NCBI GenBank assembly: GCA_913063125.1
Contig: CAJXZM010000009.1
Location: 1-64,000 of the forward strand
DNA length: 64,000 bases
From: an uncultured Gammaproteobacteria bacterium
GTDB lineage: Bacteria > Pseudomonadota > Gammaproteobacteria > Pseudomonadales > Ketobacteraceae
Direction: 5' to 3'
The position numbers and the translations under genes were made by a program. Below, one piece after another: positions 24,914 to 32,439 of the stretch; position 1 is the first letter of the stretch, and the number at the start of each line of letters is the position of its first letter. The notes below the pieces were generated by a model. The model saw nothing but the letters and a program-made list of their open reading frames with translations. It did no database searches and was not told the DNA's origin.

Positions 24914-27358
24914 ATGACATATTGTAGACAGGCGGATTTGAGACAGGCACAGAGAGGTGGTTATATTGGTACTGATAGTGGCGGTAATCGTACTGTAGTT
25001 AGTGCCGAAAGAAATACACGTAATTGGGATAAGTCAGGTAATTTTGAATTGCTGTTTTCAGCGTTATTCGCTTGCGTATTGATTTGGGGTTCGCTAATGC
25101 TTGTTCCTGTCGTTCATGCGCAAGCTGAACAATCCAACCCGCTTAATACCCTGGGTAGTGGTTCTTTTATGGTAACGCAAGCAGGTGGAGGGGAGGGCGA
25201 TAGAAGGGACGTGGATGGAAGGTATAGGGAGCTTCCCCGCTTAACTGCAGATTTTTCATTGCAGGTTAGTGGCATGGTGGTTCAAGCGGTAGTGACGCAG
25301 GTTTTTGTCAATGATAGTGATCAATGGATTGAGGGGAAATATGTTTTCCCATTACCCTCAGATAGTGCAGTTAATGGTTTGACGATTCGTATTGGTGAGA
25401 GAGTTATCAAAGGGCAAATTAAAGAAAAAAATACTGCCAGAAAGATGTTTGTTAAAGCGCGTCAAGAAGGAAAAAAAGCTAGCTTGATTGAGCAGCAGCG
25501 ACCGAACCTATTCGTTAATCGGGTTACAAATATCGCACCGGGTGAACGTATTGAGGTGGTTCTGGAGTATTTGCAAACGTTGCGTTATGACGCCGGAGAG
25601 TTTTCGTTACGTATCCCTATGACGATTACACCCAGATATATCCCTGGTAATCGCATTGTTGAGCAGTCTTCTTTTGAAATGTCAGGTGCACCTGTTGCAA
25701 CAATAGAGGGGAAAGGTTGGGCGTTTAACACGGATCAAGTGCGAGATGCTTCAGAAATAACACCACCGCAGCGCAGTGTTGCGGAGCTGGAAGCATTTAA
25801 TCGTCGAGCAGAGCTTAATACGGTTGGAATTGAACCTGCCAAGCTTGCAAATGTTGCAACCGTTAATATTGTGTTAACGCCGGGTTTTGAAGTGGAGTCA
25901 TTGCAGTCTTCATTTCATGCCATTACTTTTAAGAAAAAAGCCGGGGCAAGTTTAAAGCAATACGTAGTAACAACTAAAAAACCTACTGTGGCGATGAACC
26001 GGGATTTTGTTTTACGTTGGCGACCTGTAGCAACACAGGCTCCTGTTGCTGCATTTTTTAATGAAAATTTGGCGAATGAATCTGGTGATGACGAATATCA
26101 TGGTTTGTTAATGGTGATGCCACCGCAACAGATAAACCAACAACAGTTATCGGCGAGAGAGTTAGTGTTGGTGATAGATACCTCTGGTTCTATGGCAGGA
26201 ACATCCATGGAGCAAGCTAAACAAGCGTTGTTATTGGCATTGGAGAGGCTGACAACGACGGACTATTTTAATGTGATTGAGTTTAATTCCAGAGCACACA
26301 AATTGTTCGATCAGTCGGTGATTGCCAGTGACAATAACGTTGCGGTTGCAAGACGTTATGTTAATGGTTTGGATGCAAACGGGGGCACTGAAATGCGAGG
26401 AGCTCTTGAAGCTGCGTTAGTTTCATCGGTGGATGATGAAGCTAGTTATTCAAGGGTGCGTCAAGTAGTATTTATCACGGATGGTAGCGTGGGGAATGAG
26501 GAATCTTTGTTTGCTTATATTGTAAAGCATGTGCAAAGCAATCGATTGTTTACCGTTGCTATTGGCTCTGCTCCAAATGGTTATTTTATGAAAAAAGCGG
26601 CCCAGTTTGGGCGAGGGGTGTATACCTCGATTGGCAGTGTTCAAGAGGTAAATAGTGCGATGAGCGCGCTATTTGAAAAAATTGAAAAACCCCTATTAAC
26701 GGATGTTAATGTGACATTTCATAATGGTGGAGTAACAGAGTTTTATCCCGTAAGAATTCCTGATCTATATGCCGAGGAGCCGTTGTTATTGTATGTAAAA
26801 CTGGCGGAGCCATCAGATACGGTAACGGTTAGCGGGGAATATGAAGGGCAGTATTGGCAGCAGCATGTCGTCCCTAGTTGGACTGCGGAACCACCTTTTC
26901 GATCTACGCCTGAAGCTAAAGGGTATGAGGGAGTTGCAACATTGTGGGCTCGGAAAAAAATAGAATATTTGATGGATGAGGCTGTGAGACAAGGGAATCG
27001 AGATCAGTTTCGTGATGATATTGTGGCATTAGGAATGCATTACAGCATTATGAGTCGATATACGAGTTTTGTTGCTATAGATCAAACCCCTTCAAGGCCG
27101 GAATATGAGAGTCTAAAGCGAAGAGCTGTCGCGAATAGTATGTCTGCGGGATCGAAGCAATCGATACCCTCTCAAGCGGTGAATTCAATTGCTTATCCAA
27201 GAACCGCTCTTGGTATAAACGGGCAGATTCTTTTGGGTGTACTGTCTCTATTTTTGGCTTTAGTTGTGTTGTGTTTGAAACAAGATCGACATGTTTTACG
27301 TGTAAAGTACGGCAAAACTCAAGGTTCTAGAAATACTTGTCGAGAGGCAGGGCGATGA
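24914..27358 (+). CDS. marine proteobacterial sortase target protein (VIT-VWA)
   Basis: About 814 residues from the ATG at 24914 (GGGAGAG 4-5 bases upstream); earlier starts at 24848 and 24887 lack a site. A signal peptide (about residues 43-70, ending VVHA) exports it. A VIT domain follows (VVQAVVTQVFVNDSDQWIEG, FPLPSDSAVNGLTIRIG), then a VWA domain with MIDAS residues Asp422, Ser424 and Ser426 in VLVIDTSGSMAG. The C-terminus has YPRTALG (761-767), a hydrophobic stretch and a basic tail (KQDRHVLRVKYGK), which is a sortase sorting signal of the class GN type. It matches TIGR03788. The stop overlaps the sortase start by ATGA. The protein should be cleaved at the motif and attached by the next gene product; its biological role is unknown. 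Confidence 0.88.
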   Translation: MTYCRQADLRQAQRGGYIGTDSGGNRTVVSAERNTRNWDKSGNFELLFSALFACVLIWGSLMLVPVVHAQAEQSNPLNTLGSGSFMVTQAGGGEGDRRDVDGRYRELPRLTADFSLQVSGMVVQAVVTQVFVNDSDQWIEGKYVFPLPSDSAVNGLTIRIGERVIKGQIKEKNTARKMFVKARQEGKKASLIEQQRPNLFVNRVTNIAPGERIEVVLEYLQTLRYDAGEFSLRIPMTITPRYIPGNRIVEQSSFEMSGAPVATIEGKGWAFNTDQVRDASEITPPQRSVAELEAFNRRAELNTVGIEPAKLANVATVNIVLTPGFEVESLQSSFHAITFKKKAGASLKQYVVTTKKPTVAMNRDFVLRWRPVATQAPVAAFFNENLANESGDDEYHGLLMVMPPQQINQQQLSARELVLVIDTSGSMAGTSMEQAKQALLLALERLTTTDYFNVIEFNSRAHKLFDQSVIASDNNVAVARRYVNGLDANGGTEMRGALEAALVSSVDDEASYSRVRQVVFITDGSVGNEESLFAYIVKHVQSNRLFTVAIGSAPNGYFMKKAAQFGRGVYTSIGSVQEVNSAMSALFEKIEKPLLTDVNVTFHNGGVTEFYPVRIPDLYAEEPLLLYVKLAEPSDTVTVSGEYEGQYWQQHVVPSWTAEPPFRSTPEAKGYEGVATLWARKKIEYLMDEAVRQGNRDQFRDDIVALGMHYSIMSRYTSFVAIDQTPSRPEYESLKRRAVANSMSAGSKQSIPSQAVNSIAYPRTALGINGQILLGVLSLFLALVVLCLKQDRHVLRVKYGKTQGSRNTCREAGR

Positions 27359-27945
27359 GCCTTAAAAAAATGTTTGTTACAGGGCTGATTGTCGCAGGTT
27401 GCTGGCAGCTCGGGCAGGCAGGTTATTTAGCTGCGAAAGCAGAATTGGCGCAACACTTGTTGAATCAAGCCTGGACTGAAATGAAAGCCGGGGCTACTGC
27501 GGCAAAACCTTGGCCTTGGGCAGATACATACCCGTTGATAAAACTTAGAGTGGGTGTTGATGACCGACCAATGATTGTATTAGCCGGTGCATCGGGGCGT
27601 AATTTGGCATTTGCTCCTGCTCATGTCTCTGGCAGTGCACAACCTGGAGGGGATGGGGTAAGTGTTATTGGTGGGCACCGGGATACGCATTTTGACGTAT
27701 TACAGGATGCCCAGGTAAATGATGCTGTAAGCCTTGAATACCCAGATGGCCAGCGTTTGGAATATCGAGTGGTGAGCTTAGCCGTGGTGGATAGCAGGGA
27801 GTCACGTATTGCATTGGACTCGAAGCGGCCAATGCTGGCCTTGGTTACCTGTTACCCTTTTGATGGGTTGAGTTCGGGAGGGCCATTACGGTATGTTGTG
27901 ATGGCAGAAGAAACGCCAGCACCAGTGAGTAGAATTGTCATGTGA
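27355..27945 (+). CDS. class GN sortase
   Basis: About 196 residues from the ATG at 27355; the upstream TTG at 27337 lies inside the target gene. An N-terminal membrane anchor (about 5-25) and the sortase core are visible: His108 in VIGGHRDTHFDVLQD, Cys166 in LALVTCYPFDGL and Arg179 in GPLRYVVMA, the complete His-Cys-Arg triad. The TLxTC motif appears as ALVTC. It belongs to the marine proteobacterial sortase type (TIGR03784). It should recognise the YPRTA-type signal of the VIT-VWA protein, cut and transfer it to an unknown acceptor in the cell envelope. The four-base overlap with the target supports a one-enzyme, one-substrate pair. Confidence 0.92.
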   Translation: MSLKKMFVTGLIVAGCWQLGQAGYLAAKAELAQHLLNQAWTEMKAGATAAKPWPWADTYPLIKLRVGVDDRPMIVLAGASGRNLAFAPAHVSGSAQPGGDGVSVIGGHRDTHFDVLQDAQVNDAVSLEYPDGQRLEYRVVSLAVVDSRESRIALDSKRPMLALVTCYPFDGLSSGGPLRYVVMAEETPAPVSRIVM

Positions 27946-27996
27946 TGCATTAAAGAGATGCAGCTGATGGTAAAATGAACTATATAGGTATTATAA

Positions 27997-28029
27997 GTAC
28001 ATATATAATATGTACGTATAATATGTACG
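27997..28029. promoter_or_regulatory. palindromic and repeated operator-like element
   Basis: GTACATAT (27997-28004) and ATATGTAC (28008-28015) form a perfect 8-bp inverted repeat with a 3-base spacer. ATAATATGTACG then occurs twice in direct orientation at 28005-28016 and 28018-28029, a 13-bp period. The element sits 25 bases before the start of the next small gene and just after the sortase gene, where a repressor would block transcription. No regulator is identified. Confidence 0.5.
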
Positions 28030-28054
28030 ATGTTCTAATGTAGTGGGGGTATTT

Positions 28055-28447
28055 ATGCGGTTATCGGAAGTAGCAACATTGTACCGCCCTGTGGGGCCGG
28101 GGCAGTTGCAGTGCATTATTAAGTCTGGTTGGACACGGTTTCCAGAACGTAAGGCGCGGCAGCGGTATTTTTATCCGATGTTACATGAATCCTTTGCAAA
28201 ACGTGTGGCAGGGGATTGGAATGTCCGAAATTCAGGTGTGGGTTATGTAACGCGTTTTAAAGTGAAGCGGACCTTTTTAGAGTATTATCCCATTTATATG
28301 GTGGGTGGCCCTGAACACCGAGAATATCGTATTGATGCAAAGCGCTTAACGCAGCTAAATAACAATATTGTGGGCAAGATTGAAGTGATTGCCGTATTTG
28401 GCGAGCCGCCATTTAGTGAAGAAACAGGGTTGTTTGCCGGGTTTTGA
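28055..28447 (+). CDS. small protein annotated in relatives as ADP-ribosylation/crystallin J1
   Basis: About 130 residues from the ATG at 28055, with GGGGG 5-6 bases upstream (the GTG at 28043 is less likely). It reads TLYRPVGPGQLQCIIKSGW, then FYPMLHESFAKRVAGDWNVR, GYVTRFKVKRTFLEYYP, EYRIDAKRLTQLNNNIVGKIEVIAVF, a pattern I recall from short proteobacterial proteins labelled ADP-ribosylation/crystallin J1. That label is historical and does not demonstrate ADP-ribose chemistry. No signal peptide, so cytoplasmic. It has its own operator-like element upstream and a perfect terminator downstream, so it appears to be a single-gene unit. Confidence 0.6.
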   Translation: MRLSEVATLYRPVGPGQLQCIIKSGWTRFPERKARQRYFYPMLHESFAKRVAGDWNVRNSGVGYVTRFKVKRTFLEYYPIYMVGGPEHREYRIDAKRLTQLNNNIVGKIEVIAVFGEPPFSEETGLFAGF

Positions 28448-28472
28448 TTCTAATAATATTAATTGTTTATAG

Positions 28473-28506
28473 AAATAAAGGGTGTTGATATCAACACCCT
28501 TTATTT
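28473..28506. terminator. perfect palindromic bidirectional terminator
   Basis: A 34-bp perfect palindrome with arms AAATAAAGGGTGTTGAT and its complement. It lies between two convergent stops (28447 plus, 28522 minus). AT-rich ends and a GGGTGTTG core suit termination on both strands. Confidence 0.85.
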
Positions 28507-28521
28507 CGGACTTCTTTAGTT

Positions 28522-29121
28522 TTAGATACCAAAAATAGCTTTTTTCCGGCTTTTTAGAATTTCTTCATTATCTTGCCACACTAATTTCCCTGTTTTGATG
28601 TTCAGCATATGTAAATTAAAGGAGTAATACACTTCTTTGCTGGTTGCTTTGGTGCGGATAATATTCTTTAGACTGCCGTAGAGTAAATAGTCTGCATCTA
28701 GCGTTGAGGCTATTTTTTTCGCAACATTAATGTCGATACTGGCAAATAACTGATCCTTGGTTGCTGCTGTTTGTGCTGCGCTGGTTTTTGTTGTATCAGT
28801 AAATGAAAACTTTCCTGATTGCCCGAGGTGTTTAGTAATTGAGCCTTCAATTAAGCTAACGTCAACATTGTCGGATGTTTGGTTGATCAGTGGGCTGATA
28901 GCGAGTTTTGGACGCTTCCTTTTAAGTGCCTCTTCTATGGTGGGGTAGGTCAGCATTTTTCGTGTCATTTTTTCAGCAACAGTCACAAGCTCATTGCTGC
29001 TGACATCAATTTTTGTGGTTTCTACTCGGGTTGCTTCTCCGTATTGCACCGTGTTTGTGCAAGCGCTTAGTGTGAGGAGGCTGGAGGCGGCAATAGCGCC
29101 AACGATTGTTTTTATTGTCAT
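28522..29121 (-). CDS. lpoB: penicillin-binding protein activator LpoB
   Basis: 199 residues. The lipoprotein signal ends at LSAC (Cys about residue 21). The body shows the LpoB pattern: VAEKMTRKML, RPKLAISPLINQTSDNVDVSLI, ITKHLGQSGKFSFTD, LDADYLLYGSLKNI and YYSFNLHMLNIKTGKLVWQDNEEI. LpoB is anchored in the outer membrane and reaches through the periplasm to stimulate the peptidoglycan synthase PBP1b. The E. coli protein has a longer disordered linker; here it is very short. The start has AGGAA 7 bases upstream. It stands alone with a terminator behind it. Confidence 0.85.
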   Translation of the reverse strand: MTIKTIVGAIAASSLLTLSACTNTVQYGEATRVETTKIDVSSNELVTVAEKMTRKMLTYPTIEEALKRKRPKLAISPLINQTSDNVDVSLIEGSITKHLGQSGKFSFTDTTKTSAAQTAATKDQLFASIDINVAKKIASTLDADYLLYGSLKNIIRTKATSKEVYYSFNLHMLNIKTGKLVWQDNEEILKSRKKAIFGI

Positions 29122-29290
29122 GGCCTGATTCCTAAGATTAGGTACGAAGTATTGGGCTTAATGTTACTTAATAGTACGATTTGATGATTGTAAGACTGTT
29201 AAGTCTATTGATAGGCTTAAGGTTTTCATGTTCTGCTTTTGGATGCAAGCCTTTTGGCGCGATACGAGCTGAGGGGAGAAGGCCGGAGTG

Positions 29291-29551
29291 CTAACAATCT
29301 GTATTTGTGAAATGCTCAAGCTCTGTAATGAGTGTTATTGCTTCTTCTTGATTGTTACCGCAGACATCGGGGTAGGCAGTAAAGCGACTACAAACATCAG
29401 GACGTTCTGGCTTTTCAAAGAGTAAGCAATAATTGTCTGCAGAAAGCTGAATGCAGCGTATGCCAGCAGGTTTGCCATCGGGCATGCCTGGGATTGGACT
29501 GGTAATGGACGGGGCAATGCAGCATGCGCCGCAGCCAGCGCGACATTCCAT
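29291..29551 (-). CDS. YkgJ-family cysteine cluster protein
   Basis: 86 residues with the cluster CRAGCGACC (residues 3-11) followed by IRCIQL, YCLLF, DVCSRF and DVCGN: the arrangement of the YkgJ family (PF03692), proposed to bind zinc or an iron-sulfur cluster. This is the short form found in many gammaproteobacteria. It lies 32 bases downstream of the start-facing DsbA-like gene on the same strand, and may be expressed with it. Confidence 0.85.
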   Translation of the reverse strand: MECRAGCGACCIAPSITSPIPGMPDGKPAGIRCIQLSADNYCLLFEKPERPDVCSRFTAYPDVCGNNQEEAITLITELEHFTNTDC

Positions 29552-29583
29552 GTGCTAGCGTACTCTCATGACTATATATTCGA

Positions 29584-30903
29584 CTATGTATCTGATGACA
29601 ATATGGCTTCTTCCAAAGCCCATAAGCGGTCTTGGCCCCACACTATCGTGTCGCCGTACTTGAAGCTAGGAACACCCCATAAGCCAAGTGCTTCGAGGTC
29701 ACTTTTGTTTTTTTCAACCATTGGAATCCAATCTTCGTTATTGATCCAGGATTTTGCATCGTTCCAGTCGAGGCCTGCGCGAGTTAGTAGTTCCTCCATT
29801 ACGCTGTCTTTGCATACATCAGCTCCTTCAGACCAGATGCCTGATGTGATTGACGTAATGTAGGCGCGTTCTTTTCCTTTGGCTTTTGCATAAGGAAAGA
29901 GTGCGAGGCAACGCTCAACGCCACCACCTAACGGGTCAGCTATTTTCCCAAAGGGAATACCGTAACGGTTTGCTTCACGTTTAGTATCATGCACGATGTA
30001 CGTACGTTTTGCCTTTGGTACGCTAAGTCCACGCATTACCATTGGTAATACCGGTTTAATGTTTACCGGGAATTTGTATAAATCTGCAAGCTTGAAAATG
30101 CGCTCAGCAGCGATATACGAATATGGGCTACGAAATGAGAAGTAAAAATCTAAGGTTTCTACATGCTTCGGGCGTCGTTTAAGTGTGTTGTAACCCTGTA
30201 GGGAATGGCGATATTGGCGTTGGTAGTCGGCAAGTTCCCCAGTGTCGCGTTGAACGCCGGGTTTGCTGAGACGCTCTGCTAAATGGCCAAGGCGGTCGAT
30301 TCCCCAGTACCATTCGCCACCGTAATGTAATGTCCCGGACATGTAGTGACCGCTATTGATTAAGCGATCCTTTGCTTGTTTTAGCTGTTTACGTGTCTCT
30401 TTGTCAGATAATCCCCCATATCGATTGCTGCAACTTGCGAAGGTTGTCGTGCTAATCCCCCACAGTGCGCTGGTCACTTCAGTCACCAAATGTAATAACT
30501 TGGGACGGTCCCTGTGTTTTAGCAATGTCGATGTCGCCTTTAATGTATCAGCAGGCGAAGGTTGAACGGGGTCTTTAGGGAATACGAGATTATGAAAACG
30601 CGCTAAACGTTTTGCATCTTCCAGCGCATATTTTTCAAGCTTGGCTTGTTCAGGATTTAACTCATCGGGTAAATCGAGAACAAATTCGATTTCTAGCGAT
30701 ATACTAAAGTCTTCTAGAAAGCGAGGAATAGCTTGTAATAATAGATAGGAATAGGGGTCGTTTACCCTGTGATAAAAGGTAACAACGTTAAGAGAAGGCG
30801 AGACTTTACTTCTGAGTTCAAACCACCCTCGCTTAAGCTTTTTACTGCCATCGCTGGTAATCGCGCGGGCAAGGTGCGGCATCAATAAATTCTTAGACGA
30901 CAT
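29584..30903 (-). CDS. tandem DsbA / HCCA-isomerase-like thioredoxin-fold protein
   Basis: 439 residues with two copies of the DsbA-like fold found in 2-hydroxychromene-2-carboxylate isomerase. The N-terminal copy begins VVTFYHRVNDPYSYLLLQ (about residue 38), and the C-terminal copy begins LDFYFSFRSPYSYIAAERI (about residue 212) and ends GLWGVPSFKYGDTIVWGQDR. Neither has the CxxC redox motif; the S-P-Y-S-Y motif is the glutathione-binding type. Whether it is an isomerase, a glutathione transferase or another enzyme cannot be read. No signal peptide, so cytoplasmic. The duplication makes it about twice the usual family length. Confidence 0.75.
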   Translation of the reverse strand: MSSKNLLMPHLARAITSDGSKKLKRGWFELRSKVSPSLNVVTFYHRVNDPYSYLLLQAIPRFLEDFSISLEIEFVLDLPDELNPEQAKLEKYALEDAKRLARFHNLVFPKDPVQPSPADTLKATSTLLKHRDRPKLLHLVTEVTSALWGISTTTFASCSNRYGGLSDKETRKQLKQAKDRLINSGHYMSGTLHYGGEWYWGIDRLGHLAERLSKPGVQRDTGELADYQRQYRHSLQGYNTLKRRPKHVETLDFYFSFRSPYSYIAAERIFKLADLYKFPVNIKPVLPMVMRGLSVPKAKRTYIVHDTKREANRYGIPFGKIADPLGGGVERCLALFPYAKAKGKERAYITSITSGIWSEGADVCKDSVMEELLTRAGLDWNDAKSWINNEDWIPMVEKNKSDLEALGLWGVPSFKYGDTIVWGQDRLWALEEAILSSDT

Positions 30904-31052
30904 ATTCCGTTACTGGTTTCACTGCTTAATTACAATAGTTTAGGGATTCTACTTGTGTGTGACCTGTTATTGCCAGCGATAATTTCGCAATGATGTCAGA
31001 AAGTGGCATTTATTTGGCTATTCTGACGTAAATGGTACAAAATTGTCGTGGC

Positions 31053-32390
31053 TCACTGATTCGCAAGTCTTTTTGTGAATACCTTTGAGTTTCGTTGGTA
31101 ATTAAACAAAAGTTGTTTGGGCTGAGGCAGTTGATCAATTGCTACTTGGCCAAAACCGCGCTCAATAAACCAATGTGTGGTTCGCGTTGTAAGCACGAAT
31201 AGGGTGTTAAGACCTTGTTTCAACGCCTGTTCTTCAATGCTCTTTAGTAGTTTATCACCTCGATTGCCTTCTCGGTAATGCTTATGCACGGCAACACAGC
31301 CTAACTCTCCAGATTTGTCTTCAGGAAATGCATTTAATGTAGCGCAGCCAATGATCATGCCATCCCGGTCGATGATGGTATATTGATCAATGTCGTTTTC
31401 TAAAATTTCACGAGAACGCCTAACAAGCACACCTTCGGCCTCCAGAGGCTCGATAAGTTCCAATATTCCACCAATATCATCGATGGTAGCGTTACGGATC
31501 TGCTCAGACTTGCTTTGGGCAATTAAGGTACCACTACCATCATGGGTGAAAAGCTCCTGCAACAAAGCGCCGTCTTGCTCATAGCTAATAAAATGACAGC
31601 GGCTAACACCTTGCTGACAAGCGTTGATAGCGTGTTTAATATTTGAGTTATCAGGCACGTTGGGCTGTATTAGGTGCTGCTTCGCTTCTTGAAGTGTGAG
31701 TTCTCGAATTAATTGACCACTATCACCCATTAAACCGGGTGTATTGCCTAGAAAAATCAATTTGTCAGCATTTAATGTTGTAGCGACGTTCTCCGCAACT
31801 TCTTCCCAGGCAAGATCAAAGATTTCACCAGTAGGGGAATAGCCAATAGGAGAAAGTAGCACGATAGATTTATTCTCTAAGTGCTGTTTAATTGCTTTAG
31901 CATCAACCTTTCGAACCTCGCCGGTATGCTCAAAGTCGACTCCAGCACGAATTCCATAGGGCTTGGCAGTCACAAAATTGCCGGAAACTACACTTAGCGC
32001 AGCCCCGTGCATGGGCGAGTTTGCGACACCCATGGACAGCAATGCTTCGATTTCAATACGCACACAGCCCGCAGCTTCCACTACCGCTTTGAGATGATGA
32101 TTACCTGTTATACGCCTGCCTTCAACTTGTTGACGCTGAGAACCCTGCTGGTTAAGCTTTTCTTGTACTTGAGACTCTGCGCCATGAACTAACACCAGGC
32201 GAATACCAAGGCTTTCCAATAACGCTATATCATGAATTACATGATGAAAGTTGTCGTGGTTGATCGCTTCGCCACCAAAACCGATGACAATGGTCTTATT
32301 GCGATGGCTGTTGATATAAGGTGACGTGCTACGAAACCATGTGATGTAATTTGTTGGTTGATTATCATCCTTGTCGGTGGAACTGCTCAT
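31053..32390 (-). CDS. argA: amino-acid N-acetyltransferase (N-acetylglutamate synthase)
   Basis: 445 residues against 443 in E. coli. An amino-acid kinase-like domain (about 1-290: VIGFGGEAI, LVLVHGAESQV, EGRRITG, SPIGYSPTGEIFDLAWEEVA) is fused to a GNAT acetyltransferase domain (about 295-445: ELGCVAVHKHYREGNRGDKLL, LFVLTTRTTHWFIERGF). It acetylates glutamate with acetyl-CoA, the first step of arginine synthesis, and is normally inhibited by arginine through the kinase-like domain. Monocistronic by appearance. Confidence 0.95.
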   Translation of the reverse strand: MSSSTDKDDNQPTNYITWFRSTSPYINSHRNKTIVIGFGGEAINHDNFHHVIHDIALLESLGIRLVLVHGAESQVQEKLNQQGSQRQQVEGRRITGNHHLKAVVEAAGCVRIEIEALLSMGVANSPMHGAALSVVSGNFVTAKPYGIRAGVDFEHTGEVRKVDAKAIKQHLENKSIVLLSPIGYSPTGEIFDLAWEEVAENVATTLNADKLIFLGNTPGLMGDSGQLIRELTLQEAKQHLIQPNVPDNSNIKHAINACQQGVSRCHFISYEQDGALLQELFTHDGSGTLIAQSKSEQIRNATIDDIGGILELIEPLEAEGVLVRRSREILENDIDQYTIIDRDGMIIGCATLNAFPEDKSGELGCVAVHKHYREGNRGDKLLKSIEEQALKQGLNTLFVLTTRTTHWFIERGFGQVAIDQLPQPKQLLFNYQRNSKVFTKRLANQ

Positions 32391-32439
32391 GGTGGTCTTC
32401 TCAACGATGTTGCGGGTTCAGTGTATTGCTAACTATATT

